64,000 nt of DNA from GCA-2697345 sp002697345 (GTDB lineage Bacteria; Pseudomonadota; Alphaproteobacteria; Rhodobacterales; Rhodobacteraceae): positions 1,054,001 through 1,118,000 of the forward strand of contig CALSNB010000001.1 in the NCBI GenBank assembly GCA_943787605.1, in the 5' to 3' direction. Positions 8,617-17,945 of the stretch are shown one piece after another. Every line of letters begins with the position of its first letter. Positions within the stretch are counted from its first letter, which is position 1. Made by a program: the position numbers and the translations under genes. The notes under the pieces were generated by a model. That model was given only the letters and a program-made list of their open reading frames with translations, was not told where the DNA came from and ran no database searches.

Positions 8617-9957
8617 TTAATTTAACAATTTTGACCATGACGGGTCTGATGAATTTGCACGCACCGGTTTCAAGTTTTGTCCAGTTATATCAACTGAGTA
8701 AAGTGTTGATGAACCTCCAGAACCTGAAGTTTCTCTAGTAAACATTATAACTCGCCCATTTGGTGACCATGTTGGGCCTTCGTCTAAAAAAGACGTCGTT
8801 AAAAGAGTTTCCTCCAACCCTTCCGAGTTCATAATCCCAATATGAAAAACACCCTCATTTTGTTTAGTAAAAGCAATTAAATTACCTGTAGGAGCCCAAA
8901 AAGGCGTCCCATAACTACCTTTTCCAAAAGAAATTCTTTTTGCGTTACCTCCAGAAGATGGCATAATATATAGTTGTTGAGTTCCTGAACGATCGCTTTC
9001 AAATACCACTTTTCTACCGTCAGGCGAGAAACTTGGAGCCGTATCTATAGCGACTGAAGATGTAAGTCGAGATCGTGAATTAGAGGCTATATTGAGCTTG
9101 TATATATCAGTATTAGATCCAGCACTTAACGAGAAAACTATGTCTTCTCCATTCGGCGAAAAACTAGATGAAAAACTCATTTCTCCAGGGTTTTCTTGTA
9201 AAATTATTTTCGTTCGTGATCTTATATCTAATAGGTAAATCTGAGGAGACCCTGACTCATAAGAAGTGAAAAGTAGTTTATTTCCATTAGGAGAAAACCT
9301 TGGAGCTAGGACGAGAAAATCCTCTTCATTAGTGAGAAAGACTTGATTAGCTCCATCATAATCCATCAAAACTAAGCGCTTTTTTAAATTATTTTTTGGC
9401 CCCTTGTGTGCTACAAAGGCCACTCTGCTATCAAAATATTTTTGTTCTCCAGTTAATCTCGAGTAAACCTCATCAGCTATCTTGTGTGCTATTCTACGCC
9501 AACCCTTCTTAGGTCCAGAAAACTTCAATCCATTTCCAATCTGGGTCTCTGAAAAAACATCGAATAGACGAAATTTTACAGTAATATTGGTTGTTCCATT
9601 AGAAGAGACCGAGCCTACCAACAATGCTTGTGAATTTATAGTTTTCCAATCTCCAAAACGAATTGGGTCATTAAAATTGGTGATTTCATATGCCTGGGTA
9701 TGGTCTTCAATAATTTTAAACAACCCTGTTCCGTATAGATCATCAATAATCACAGATGTGAGGTTTTCACCTATCTCACTTAAGTTATTTTCAGCTACAA
9801 AACTAGGTAGAGCAAGAGGTAAAGGCTCAATTATTCCTTTATTAATTTCTATTTTAAGTGGTTGACCAAGTGCAAGCGTACCACAAAAAACTAAGGATAA
9901 TGAAAGTATTAAGGGTATTATTTTCAAAATTAAACTGTTGTTAAATAACTTCTTCAT
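8617..9957 (-). CDS. tolB: Tol-Pal system beta-propeller protein TolB
   Basis: A 446-residue periplasmic protein linking Pal to TolA. A signal peptide spans about residues 1-31. An N-terminal alpha/beta domain follows (about 35-180). Then comes a six-bladed propeller with repeated signatures LAPRFSPNG, SFSSSFSPNGEDIVFS, APSFSPDGRKVVFESDRSG and GPTWSPNGRVIMFTR. The start ATG overlaps the tolA stop by 4 bases. Confidence 0.97.
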   Translation of the reverse strand: MKKLFNNSLILKIIPLILSLSLVFCGTLALGQPLKIEINKGIIEPLPLALPSFVAENNLSEIGENLTSVIIDDLYGTGLFKIIEDHTQAYEITNFNDPIRFGDWKTINSQALLVGSVSSNGTTNITVKFRLFDVFSETQIGNGLKFSGPKKGWRRIAHKIADEVYSRLTGEQKYFDSRVAFVAHKGPKNNLKKRLVLMDYDGANQVFLTNEEDFLVLAPRFSPNGNKLLFTSYESGSPQIYLLDIRSRTKIILQENPGEMSFSSSFSPNGEDIVFSLSAGSNTDIYKLNIASNSRSRLTSSVAIDTAPSFSPDGRKVVFESDRSGTQQLYIMPSSGGNAKRISFGKGSYGTPFWAPTGNLIAFTKQNEGVFHIGIMNSEGLEETLLTTSFLDEGPTWSPNGRVIMFTRETSGSGGSSTLYSVDITGQNLKPVRANSSDPSWSKLLN

Positions 9958-10943
9958 TTAAGGCTCATTCCCTTTAAATTGAACCGTGCTTCCACGTTCT
10001 TCCAATAACTATATTTACTTTTTGGCAATTGATACCCCTTAAGCCCACAGCGAATTATAGCACGTCTTGCCGCATCAAACAATTTACTAGCTGTCATATA
10101 ATCACCGCCTGAAAAAGAATCAAAACTTATAGATGAAATTATAGGTTTTCCATTTTCTTTTAATGAAAAAGAAACCAAAATATCTGCTTTTAAAATATCC
10201 GGCTCCTGCCCCACGAGATCGAAGTTAAAACATTCTCCAACAGCAGGTTCTAATATTCCTTGGAGCATTTTTTTTTCAACTAGATCATTAGAGCTGTCAT
10301 TTTCAAAAGCCTCTTTGATTATTTCATCAGATATTTTTATTACTGGTAAATTTTGATATAATTCTTTGCTACTCTGCAAACTAGCTTCCTCTTTACTTAA
10401 GAGATCTGTTAACAGAGGTTTTAACGTTTCTGATTCAAATAAAGTCTTACGTTCTGCGGGTAACACAGTTTTTGTCTCTCGCTTCCCCAATAAGACATCA
10501 TTCAAAGAGCTGTCACTCAACATTAATCCAGGTTTTTCTAAATCCTTTTTTAGATTCAACTCAACCTCACTCAAATCTCTAGATTTTATCCCCACACTAT
10601 TTGATATTATTTCTGAAGTGCTTTCGTCACCTACCAATTGTTCACCATTAACTCCAATCTTAGTGTTATTATGTTTTAAAGATATTAATGCTGACCCGTC
10701 GGTACTTTGTAGCTCTGAAATAGCTGTAACTTTTAGGGACTCGTCTCTTCCCAAAAACAGTTTAGCACTATACTCTTTTTCACTGAGAAAACGGGCTTTT
10801 GTGGTTAGGGAAGTTGGAATAGGGGCAAGGATTTTTGAACCAAAAAAACCACCCACAAGTACACTTGAAATTAACACCGCATGCCCGAATCCTGATAACC
10901 ATAGGCCAATACTAAAATCTGTGCTCGAGTTCATCTTCAACAC
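9954..10943 (-). CDS. tolA: TolA-like energy-transducing protein of the Tol-Pal system
   Basis: A protein of up to 329 residues. A single membrane helix lies at about residues 13-36, then a charged linker, and a C-terminal domain ending in ARRAIIRCGLKGYQLP and ARFNLKGM. TolA spans the periplasm and links TolQR in the inner membrane with TolB/Pal. Assignment leans on the position between tolR and tolB; the long Ala/Lys-rich helix of enterobacterial TolA is absent and the linker here is Ser/Leu/Glu-rich. The GTG at 10943 has GGTGA in good spacing; an ATG three codons later (10934) is the alternative start. Confidence 0.88.
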   Translation of the reverse strand: MLKMNSSTDFSIGLWLSGFGHAVLISSVLVGGFFGSKILAPIPTSLTTKARFLSEKEYSAKLFLGRDESLKVTAISELQSTDGSALISLKHNNTKIGVNGEQLVGDESTSEIISNSVGIKSRDLSEVELNLKKDLEKPGLMLSDSSLNDVLLGKRETKTVLPAERKTLFESETLKPLLTDLLSKEEASLQSSKELYQNLPVIKISDEIIKEAFENDSSNDLVEKKMLQGILEPAVGECFNFDLVGQEPDILKADILVSFSLKENGKPIISSISFDSFSGGDYMTASKLFDAARRAIIRCGLKGYQLPKSKYSYWKNVEARFNLKGMSLK

Positions 10944-10955
10944 TAATTATTCACC

Positions 10956-11423
10956 TTAGTTTACTAATAAGGGTCCATCATTTTCTGTAACAAAAGTAAT
11001 TTCCAAATAACCTCTTCGATTCAGTGCGCCAATTACTTGAGCAACTTTTTCATACTGTACGACACCATCCACCCGCAAAAATACTTCTTTATTTTTTCTC
11101 TGCGCAGAAATTACATCAAGCTTAGAAATTAACTCATTAAGTTTAACAGGCGTGTTCATTACTAAATACTCTCCAGTACCTGTTAGGGTAATTTCTAATG
11201 GCACTTCAAGCTGATTTGGCAAGAAATTAGCAGCTGTTTTGGGAAGATTTACTGGAACTCCAACAATCATTAGAGGCGCCGTCACCATGAACACAACAAG
11301 AAGCACTAGCATAACATCCACAAAAGGTGTCACATTTATTACCGAAATTAGCTTTTGATGAAATTTCTGGTGATACCTGCGCTTTATTCTCCGCGCTCCA
11401 GAATAATGGAACTCAACCGCCAT
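10956..11423 (-). CDS. tolR: Tol-Pal system protein TolR (ExbD family)
   Basis: A 155-residue inner-membrane protein. Its single helix is at about residues 27-52 and carries the ion-translocating aspartate in NVTPFVDVMLVLLVVFMVTAP. The periplasmic part ends with FVTENDG. TolR forms the proton channel with TolQ and energises TolA. It follows tolQ by 2 bases and precedes tolA by 12. Confidence 0.96.
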   Translation of the reverse strand: MAVEFHYSGARRIKRRYHQKFHQKLISVINVTPFVDVMLVLLVVFMVTAPLMIVGVPVNLPKTAANFLPNQLEVPLEITLTGTGEYLVMNTPVKLNELISKLDVISAQRKNKEVFLRVDGVVQYEKVAQVIGALNRRGYLEITFVTENDGPLLVN

Positions 11424-11425
11424 TC

Positions 11426-12103
11426 CTAAGAATCCAATTCCCGTGAGAACTCTGTGCTAAGCTCATCCGCAAAAATCTCTAATGTTCTAACTATGCGGTC
11501 TAAATCAACCGAAAGTTTATTATAAAATATTAAAGCAGGTATAGCCGCAAACAAACCCAATGCTGTTGCGACCAAGGCCTCAGCTATTCCGGGCGCAACA
11601 ATAGCCAAATTTGTATTTTGAGAAATTGCAATTTCGTCAAATGCATTTTTTATACCCCACACTGTTCCCAAAAGGCCTACAAAAGGTGCCGTAGAACCCA
11701 CTGTAGCCAAAAAGGCCAGTCCATAACTTAACTTTTCTTGCTCTTTCATTATAATAATATCAACCGAACGCTCAATACGCGAAGAAACTCCAGCGGTAGA
11801 TCCACCATTCTCACTCTTAGATTTCTCCCATTCAGCCATACCTGTGGCAAAAACTAAGCTTGACGGGCCTTTAGATCTCTCTTTAACCATTTTGTATAAT
11901 TCATCTAAAGATATATCAGACAAAAATATCTTATCAAATTTTCTTACCTGATGACGAACTAATCTAAAGCTAATTGTCTTTTGAATAATGATGGTCCACG
12001 ACCAAACTGATGCCATTAAAAGAATAACTGCAACCAGTATCAAGACAATTGATGTTTGCTCAATTAATGTGAAAATTATATTACACCCTTTCCTATGAGG
12101 CAT
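11426..12103 (-). CDS. tolQ: Tol-Pal system protein TolQ (ExbB/MotA family)
   Basis: A 225-residue inner-membrane channel protein with three helices (about residues 13-36, 135-155 and 168-190). The family motifs GLLGTVWGI and LVATALGLFAAIPALIFYNKL are clear. The ATG at 12103 has AGAGG four bases upstream, which is slightly close. The first ten residues look unlike other TolQ N-termini, so the true start could be a few codons later. It heads tolQRAB-pal-cpoB, with ybgC 96 bases upstream. Confidence 0.95.
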   Translation of the reverse strand: MPHRKGCNIIFTLIEQTSIVLILVAVILLMASVWSWTIIIQKTISFRLVRHQVRKFDKIFLSDISLDELYKMVKERSKGPSSLVFATGMAEWEKSKSENGGSTAGVSSRIERSVDIIIMKEQEKLSYGLAFLATVGSTAPFVGLLGTVWGIKNAFDEIAISQNTNLAIVAPGIAEALVATALGLFAAIPALIFYNKLSVDLDRIVRTLEIFADELSTEFSRELDS

Positions 12104-12199
12104 ACCACCTCTGCTCGCATTTGCACCTACTCTTATTCTTTTACTATCTTTAATTATGGGTATGGATTATATTTTATAACTTTTAAATTAATATTACTA

Positions 12200-12631
12200 T
12201 CACTCATCTATAAAAATATTCTTTTTTTTGTACTCTAACATTATTTGAAAAATATTTACTGGTATTCTTGAAATCCCCTTAAAAAGGTTAACGCAAGCAA
12301 TTGTAACAATTGCCTTAAATATTATAACTCCCTTAACAAAAATAACTTGAGATAACACAACTCTAGCAGATGTCAGTTTTTCAATTTTTGTTTTTATTAA
12401 AAGTGTATCATCAAATTTTGCTGACGATAGATAATCAGCTTCAACCCTCCTAACAGTAAAAACTTTTTTTTGTTCAACCATCATTTTTTTTTGATTTATA
12501 CCTAATTTTCTTATCCATTCACTTCTGGCCCGTTCAATAAACTTTAGGTAGTTTGCGTAATAAACAACACCTGCCAAATCTGTATCTTCGTAGTAAACTC
12601 GGCAACTGAATTCATGGCATTTTTGAGACAT
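12200..12631 (-). CDS. ybgC: Tol-Pal associated acyl-CoA thioesterase YbgC
   Basis: A 143-residue hot-dog fold thioesterase. The catalytic segment is YYEDTDLAGVVYYANYLKFIERARSEW at about residues 13-39, with the active-site aspartate in DTDLAG. It hydrolyses acyl-CoA or acyl-ACP thioesters and commonly precedes tolQ. The C-terminal part is rich in Lys and Ile codons, in line with the local AT bias. It follows ruvB by 46 bases. Confidence 0.93.
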   Translation of the reverse strand: MSQKCHEFSCRVYYEDTDLAGVVYYANYLKFIERARSEWIRKLGINQKKMMVEQKKVFTVRRVEADYLSSAKFDDTLLIKTKIEKLTSARVVLSQVIFVKGVIIFKAIVTIACVNLFKGISRIPVNIFQIMLEYKKKNIFIDE

Positions 12632-12677
12632 AAATTTAATACTCCTGATAAACTATGACTTTAACGTAGGAATTACT

Positions 12678-13712
12678 TTAATACTTATCAAATAGATCGT
12701 TACTTTTTTTCTGAACTTCTAAACCCAAATGGCGCCAAGCATTATCAGTGAGCATCCTACCCCTGGGCGTGCGTTGTAATAAACCTTTCTGTAACAAATA
12801 TGGCTCTATAACCTCTTCAAGAGCGTCACGGCTTTCAGCTAGTGCTGCGGCCAGTGTTTCGACACCAACTGGGCCACCTTGATAACCTTCAGCAATTAAT
12901 CTTAAGTAACCCCGATCTGCTGCATCCAATCCAAGATTATCCACACCAAGTTTAGTTAAAGAGACATCAGCTAAGCTACGAGAGATTTTACCATCATTTT
13001 GAACTACAGCAAAATCGATTACTCTCCTTAAAAGTCGGTTAGCTATACGCGGAGTACCACGCCCTCGCTCTGAAATTTCTTCAATTCCATTTGAATCAAT
13101 TGGAACCCCTAACAGCTGAGCACCCCTCAAAATAATTTGATTTAATTCGTTCACGGAATAAAACTGTAGTCTGATTGGTATACCAAATCTATCACGTAAA
13201 GGGGTCGTTAACAAACCAAGACGTGTAGTAGCACCAACCAAAGTAAAGGGTTGCAGTTCAATTCGAACAGTTCGCGCCGAAGGGCCTTCTCCTATCACTA
13301 GATCTAATTCAAAATCTTCTAAAGCTGGATATAGAATTTCCTCAACTACCGGGTTCAACCGGTGGATCTCGTCGATAAAAAGAACATCATTTTTTTCTAA
13401 ATTTGTTAAAATGGCGGCTAAATCTCCCGCTCTTGCCAATACTGGGCCAGACGTCATCTTAAAATTTACACCCATCTCACGAGCTATAATCTGTGCTAAC
13501 GTTGTTTTCCCTAACCCTGGTGGTCCATGGAATATTGTGTGATCAAGCGCAACTTTTCGTTTTCGGGCACTATCTATAAAGATTCGTAAGTTCTCTCGAA
13601 CCTCTTTTTGACCAATAAATTCAGATAGCATCTGAGGTCTCAAAGCTCTATCGACATCTTCTGATTGAACTTCTGAACTTAAGTTTAATATTTCGCTATC
13701 ACTTGAAACCAT
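12678..13712 (-). CDS. ruvB: Holliday junction branch migration helicase RuvB
   Basis: A 344-residue AAA+ motor that drives branch migration with RuvA. Walker A is GPPGLGKT at residues 63-70, Walker B DEIH at about 114-117, sensor I GATTRLGLLTTPLRDRFG, and the C-terminal winged helix contains QGGPVGVETLAAAL and QRTPRGRML. Full length. It follows ruvA by 46 bases in ruvC-ruvA-ruvB order. Confidence 0.98.
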   Translation of the reverse strand: MVSSDSEILNLSSEVQSEDVDRALRPQMLSEFIGQKEVRENLRIFIDSARKRKVALDHTIFHGPPGLGKTTLAQIIAREMGVNFKMTSGPVLARAGDLAAILTNLEKNDVLFIDEIHRLNPVVEEILYPALEDFELDLVIGEGPSARTVRIELQPFTLVGATTRLGLLTTPLRDRFGIPIRLQFYSVNELNQIILRGAQLLGVPIDSNGIEEISERGRGTPRIANRLLRRVIDFAVVQNDGKISRSLADVSLTKLGVDNLGLDAADRGYLRLIAEGYQGGPVGVETLAAALAESRDALEEVIEPYLLQKGLLQRTPRGRMLTDNAWRHLGLEVQKKSNDLFDKY

Positions 13713-13758
13713 AATTTAAAGTGTCCTTTTCTGTCTCTCCACCTAAAAACCCTTAATA

Positions 13759-14415
13759 TTAATTGGCTACTGCTAAAAGTTTCAAAGCTAACTTAATTAC
13801 AGCAGGGGTTTCAAGTAACTCAGATTTTTCAACAGCTTTTGCAACTGCCTGCGCTGCATCCCCATGTGAATACCCTAGATTTATAAGTGCTGACAACGCT
13901 TCTGCTTGGATACCTGAAGAACTTAGTTCATTTCGCTGATTTATGGTTGAAGATCCATCTCTCAAGCTCGATTCATTTAAATCTAAAACCTCAAACTCTC
14001 CCAACGACATTACAGCTGGTACTTTATCTTTAAGCTCGATCACTACACGCTGAGCAGTCTTTGGCCCTATACCCTTCGCTGCTTTTATTGCGTTCCAATC
14101 ACTAATGGAGATTGCTCGAGTAACACCTTCTGGTCCAATTGTTCCCAAAATCGTCATCGAGGCCTTAGCACCGACCCCTTGAACAGTCATCAATAATCTA
14201 TGCCACTCTTTTTCGATTAAGGTAGTGAACCCAAACAATTGCAATATATCCTCTTTTACCAGAAGATCAGTATACAAAGACACAGGCTCTCCAGTCACTG
14301 GTAATAATGCAAGAGTTCTATCAGAGCAATAAACAGCATATCCGACACCATTCACATCAATGAGAACATAGTCTTTGCCACGATAATCAACTTTTCCTGA
14401 TAGTTTGCCAATCAT
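13759..14415 (-). CDS. ruvA: Holliday junction branch migration protein RuvA
   Basis: A 218-residue Holliday junction-binding protein. The N-terminal OB fold begins MIGKLSGKVDYRG. Helix-hairpin-helix motifs at VQGVGAKASMTILG and AAKGIGPKTAQRVVIELKDK bind DNA. The C-terminal domain III (NLGYSHGDAAQAV) contacts RuvB. Its ATG overlaps the ruvC stop (ATGA). Confidence 0.97.
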   Translation of the reverse strand: MIGKLSGKVDYRGKDYVLIDVNGVGYAVYCSDRTLALLPVTGEPVSLYTDLLVKEDILQLFGFTTLIEKEWHRLLMTVQGVGAKASMTILGTIGPEGVTRAISISDWNAIKAAKGIGPKTAQRVVIELKDKVPAVMSLGEFEVLDLNESSLRDGSSTINQRNELSSSGIQAEALSALINLGYSHGDAAQAVAKAVEKSELLETPAVIKLALKLLAVAN

Positions 14416-14918
14416 CGTTTTGCCTTTCTAATAGCCAATTCAAGGTTAGAACCTGCATTAAGATGGAACGCGTGGCAAATAGCTATAGCTAGAGCATCAG
14501 CAGCATCTGAACCTAAAATTTTTACTCCAGGAAGTTGTATTTTAACCATATGTTCAACTTGCCTTTTATCCGCGTGACCAACCCCAACAACTGATTTTTT
14601 TATAGTGTTAGGCGCATACTCGCCAATTGGTAAGCCAGCTATTGCCGGCACCAACATCGCGACACCCCTTGCCTGTCCTAACTTTAAGCTATTCTCTCCA
14701 TCTTTATTTACAAATGTTTTTTCAACTGCCACTGCCTCAGGCTTTAACTCCTTAACTACAAAAGTTAATTGATTAAAGAGGCTAACTAATCTTAGAGCCA
14801 ACTCAACTCCCTCTGACTTACAAACCCCGTTTGCAACATGACTTAGACGTGATCCATTTGACTCAATTACTCCCCAACCCAAATTACGAAGGCCAGGATC
14901 AATTCCTAAAACTCGCAT
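14412..14918 (-). CDS. ruvC: Crossover junction endodeoxyribonuclease RuvC
   Basis: A 168-residue Holliday junction resolvase with an RNase H-like fold. The acidic catalytic residues are visible: Asp7 in GIDPG, Glu66 in VEKTF, and Asp138 and Asp141 in GSDAADALAIA. It is the first gene of ruvCAB. Its upstream region has a promoter-like pair with an SOS-like element (see 14946-14974). Confidence 0.97.
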   Translation of the reverse strand: MRVLGIDPGLRNLGWGVIESNGSRLSHVANGVCKSEGVELALRLVSLFNQLTFVVKELKPEAVAVEKTFVNKDGENSLKLGQARGVAMLVPAIAGLPIGEYAPNTIKKSVVGVGHADKRQVEHMVKIQLPGVKILGSDAADALAIAICHAFHLNAGSNLELAIRKAKR

Positions 14919-14945
14919 ACTCTCTCACTCATCAGCTATTAAAAA

Positions 14946-14974
14946 AGAGTAGCACGAAACAAGAACATTTGCAA
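14946..14974 (-). promoter_or_regulatory. Candidate ruvC promoter with a near-match alphaproteobacterial SOS box in its spacer
   Basis: On the minus strand, TTGCAA (14974-14969) and TACTCT (14951-14946) are separated by exactly 17 bases. The spacer contains GTTC-N7-GTGC (14966-14952), one base off the GTTC-N7-GTTC direct repeat bound by LexA in Rhodobacter relatives. The -10 box is a weak match. Placement inside the spacer is where a repressor site would block polymerase. This is inference from pattern only. Confidence 0.45.
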
Positions 14975-15030
14975 AGTTAAGTATTGATTAATTCAAAGCA
15001 TTATCAAATATGTAATATCAGAGAACTAAA

Positions 15031-15906
15031 CTATTTGATCTCTCTTTGCATCCTCAGTGTCATCCACTCTCCCAACGATTTTTTTTGTATAAGTTTAAAA
15101 CCAGCTCTAATATAAGCGCGTAATACTTCATCATACTGTTCATTCAATAAACCTGATAAAATTATAGTCCCCCCGAAGGCACAATGCTCAGAGAACTCGG
15201 GCACCATATCAATCAATGGCCCCTTTAAAATGTTTGCAAAAATTAAATCATAGGGCCCTTCCTCACTTATGCTTGGATGACTGAAGCCTTTAGATTGAAT
15301 ACACGATACTTTTTGCTCTAATTTATTAGATATGAGATTTATTTTTGTGACAGCAACTGCTGTTGGGTCAATATCACTTGCAATTATAGTTTCATCCCAA
15401 ATTTTTGCTGCCGCCATCGCTAAAACGGCAGTTCCACAACCTATATCAATTATCTTCTTTGGTGAAACCCCCTCAGCTATCAAGTCATTTAATACCAATA
15501 GACAACCCTTTGTTGTTCCATGTTGTCCTGTGCCAAATGCCATAGAAGCCTCTATAAGAAGTCCAATAGAAGATTTTGGGACCTTGTGAGCATCATGATT
15601 ACCAAATAGAAAAAATCTTCCCGCTTCAACAGGTGGTAAGTTTCTTTGCACATGTGAAACCCAGTCTTGGTCGGGAACATCAGAGAAAGTAAATGGTTTT
15701 GCACCATAAGCAAAGCTTAATAAAGTAAGTTCAATTTCGTTAGGCTTTTTGGTATAATACCCTCCAACCTCCCATGTGTTTGATTTATCTTCAATCTCAA
15801 ACACACCTATTCCAACTGGAGCTGGATCTAAAGACTCCAGAGCTTCACCAAGTGCTGAAGCATTTTCTTTTCCTAATAATGTTGTAAATGCGGTAAACGT
15901 AGACAC
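15031..15906 (-). CDS. prmA: Ribosomal protein L11 methyltransferase
   Basis: A SAM-dependent methyltransferase of about 291 residues that trimethylates ribosomal protein L11. The class I motif DIGCGTAVLAMAAAKIW is near residue 155, and the post-motif DPTAVAV and FANILKGPLIDM follow; GTGQHGTTKGCL precedes the SAM site. I choose the GTG at 15906, which reads STFTAFTTLLG and overlaps the msrA stop as TAGTG. An upstream in-frame ATG at 15930 would add eight residues inside msrA that do not fit the family N-terminus. Confidence 0.93.
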   Translation of the reverse strand: MSTFTAFTTLLGKENASALGEALESLDPAPVGIGVFEIEDKSNTWEVGGYYTKKPNEIELTLLSFAYGAKPFTFSDVPDQDWVSHVQRNLPPVEAGRFFLFGNHDAHKVPKSSIGLLIEASMAFGTGQHGTTKGCLLVLNDLIAEGVSPKKIIDIGCGTAVLAMAAAKIWDETIIASDIDPTAVAVTKINLISNKLEQKVSCIQSKGFSHPSISEEGPYDLIFANILKGPLIDMVPEFSEHCAFGGTIILSGLLNEQYDEVLRAYIRAGFKLIQKKSLGEWMTLRMQREIK

Positions 15907-16556
15907 TAAACATTTATTCCAGCTAAACAAGTAATACCTGTACCACCAATTCCACAGTAACCTGATGGATTTTTAGCTAAATATTGTTGATGATAGTCCT
16001 CAGCAAAGTAGAACAAATCAGAATTCAAAATTTCTGTTGTTATCTTGCCGTAACCACTATTAACAAGTGCCTTTTCATATTTCACTTTCGTCTCATTCGC
16101 GACCAAAATTTGAGTGTCATTTGAACAATAAATACCACTACGGTATTGGGTTCCTAAGTCATTCCCTTGTCTCATTCCTTGCGTTGGATTGTGAGATTCC
16201 CAAAAAATTGCCAAAAGCTTATTATATGAAATAATAGAAGGGTCAAAGACAAGCCTTACAACTTCATTATGCCCTGTCATGCCAGTACATACTTCTTGAT
16301 AGGTTGGATTCAATGTAAACCCAGATGTGTAGCCCACCATGGTAGTGTAAACGCCTTCCAAGCTCCAAAATATCCGCTCTGCACCCCAAAAACATCCCAG
16401 TCCAAAAATTGCTACATCCATTCCATTAGGGATTTTTAAGTTTAATGGACGTCCATTTACAAAATGATAATCAGCAGTAATTAACGCTTCATCACGCCCT
16501 TTAAGTGCAGTCTCTAACGAAACCATTTCTATAGTTTTTTCTCCAAAGCCAAACAT
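15906..16556 (-). CDS. msrA: Peptide methionine sulfoxide reductase MsrA
   Basis: A 216-residue enzyme that reduces methionine-S-sulfoxide in proteins. The catalytic GCFWGAE is at residues 54-60, with Cys55 as nucleophile. YQEVCTGMTGHNEVVRLVFDP and EDYHQQYLAKNPSGYC are the other family blocks, the latter with a likely resolving Cys. About 45 residues precede the catalytic domain, as in other alphaproteobacterial members (KGRDEALITADYHFVNG). It is coupled to prmA through TAGTG. Confidence 0.96.
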   Translation of the reverse strand: MFGFGEKTIEMVSLETALKGRDEALITADYHFVNGRPLNLKIPNGMDVAIFGLGCFWGAERIFWSLEGVYTTMVGYTSGFTLNPTYQEVCTGMTGHNEVVRLVFDPSIISYNKLLAIFWESHNPTQGMRQGNDLGTQYRSGIYCSNDTQILVANETKVKYEKALVNSGYGKITTEILNSDLFYFAEDYHQQYLAKNPSGYCGIGGTGITCLAGINV

Positions 16557-16605
16557 GCATAAACTCCATCATTGTTTTAAATATATTCTATATCAGATTT
16601 ATAAC

Positions 16606-17850
16606 TTACTCTCTATTTCTTTTCCTTATATTTAAAATTGTCTCAGCACCAGGTTCTGGGTTTCTTGGAACAAAAAAAGCCAAGATCAAAGATAAAAGAG
16701 CCATAAGTGCAGCCATAACAAAAATACCAGACGGTTCTACAATCCAAATGTATCCTAAAACTGCTGGTAGAAATACAGCTGGTATATGATTTATTGTAAA
16801 TGCCACAGCAACTGAGGATCCAATATCATGTGGTTCAGCTATTTTTTGAAAATAAGTTTTAATTGCAAAAGACATCGAAAAAAATAAGTGGTTTGCTATA
16901 AATAATATTATACCAACCGTAACAGTCCAATCAAAATAATAGATCCCTGCATAGGCCAAAAAAATTATTGTTAGTCCTACATATTCGACTATTAAAATCC
17001 ATCTTTCACCAAACAAATTAATAGCCTTACCTACTATCGGAGCAAAAAGCATACTTACTATAAAGTTTAGAAGGAATAAGATCGTTACTTCATGAACTTG
17101 AAAACTAAACTTCTCAACCATCATAAAGGCAGCAAAAACAAGAAATATTTGTCTCCTAGCTCCCGACATAACCTGAAGGGCATAATACAACCAATATTTT
17201 TTTCGAATTATCACTTTATTAATCTGAACCCGCGGAGTTTCAAAGCGAGGATAAAATAATAAACATAACACTGCTATGAGAACAGTTATTGCTCCAGATG
17301 TTAAATATACAAATCCAAAAGATAAATTAAATGCCTTCCACGTAACAACCAATGTACCATATGCTACTAATGACGAAAATGATCCGACAGCAGAAATCCA
17401 ACCTAAGGTCTGTGGAGCTACTTTTTTATCTATCCACTGAAGTTGAAGAGATTGATTGGCGGCCTCAAAATAATGAAAACCAATAGATGCAAGGAAAGTT
17501 AAAATTATAATTCCTCCAAATTGAGGAAAAAATGCTGTAAGGCCACTAGCAATACCTAAAAGTATTAAAGATAGAAGAGCAAGTAATTGCTCTCTTACAA
17601 AAAGAAGTACAAAAATTACACCAACCGCTAATAAACCAGGGATTTCTCTTATGCTATGAAGCCATCCGATCTCGACTCCAGTGAACCCCGCCATTTCAAT
17701 AACAAAATTATTAAGTAATGCCGTCCAGACAGAAAATGCCATCGGCATTGCAAAGGCCATTAAAATCAACAAAAATACTGGTTGTCTTACAAAGGAAAAC
17801 TCCTTCGCATCAACTAAATTAGCCGAATGTTTGTAATTGCCAAAAATCAT
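16606..17850 (-). CDS. Major facilitator superfamily transporter
   Basis: A 414-residue polytopic membrane protein with about twelve hydrophobic helices and a charged central loop near residues 200-215 (RFETPRVQINKVIIRKK). Helix 2 contains GVEIGWLHSIREIPG, the position where MFS proteins carry the GWL/REI loop. No substrate-diagnostic motif was recognised. It is followed by msrA after 49 bases. The function is open: drug export and metabolite uptake are both possible. Confidence 0.82.
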   Translation of the reverse strand: MIFGNYKHSANLVDAKEFSFVRQPVFLLILMAFAMPMAFSVWTALLNNFVIEMAGFTGVEIGWLHSIREIPGLLAVGVIFVLLFVREQLLALLSLILLGIASGLTAFFPQFGGIIILTFLASIGFHYFEAANQSLQLQWIDKKVAPQTLGWISAVGSFSSLVAYGTLVVTWKAFNLSFGFVYLTSGAITVLIAVLCLLFYPRFETPRVQINKVIIRKKYWLYYALQVMSGARRQIFLVFAAFMMVEKFSFQVHEVTILFLLNFIVSMLFAPIVGKAINLFGERWILIVEYVGLTIIFLAYAGIYYFDWTVTVGIILFIANHLFFSMSFAIKTYFQKIAEPHDIGSSVAVAFTINHIPAVFLPAVLGYIWIVEPSGIFVMAALMALLSLILAFFVPRNPEPGAETILNIRKRNRE

Positions 17851-17896
17851 AAAACCTCTGTACCGACCTAATCACAAATTAGCGAGGATAATAAAA

Positions 17897-17923
17897 AAAG
17901 GCCGCTGAAACTAAGCGGCCTTT
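17897..17923 (-). terminator. Rho-independent terminator of rpsD
   Basis: A 10-bp stem (AAAGGCCGCT with AGCGGCCTTT) around a 7-base loop. On the minus strand it is followed by a T run (17899-17893). It lies 23 bases past the rpsD stop and separates rpsD from the downstream MFS gene. Confidence 0.88.
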
Positions 17924-17945
17924 GAATGTAATAAAATTCTGTCAA

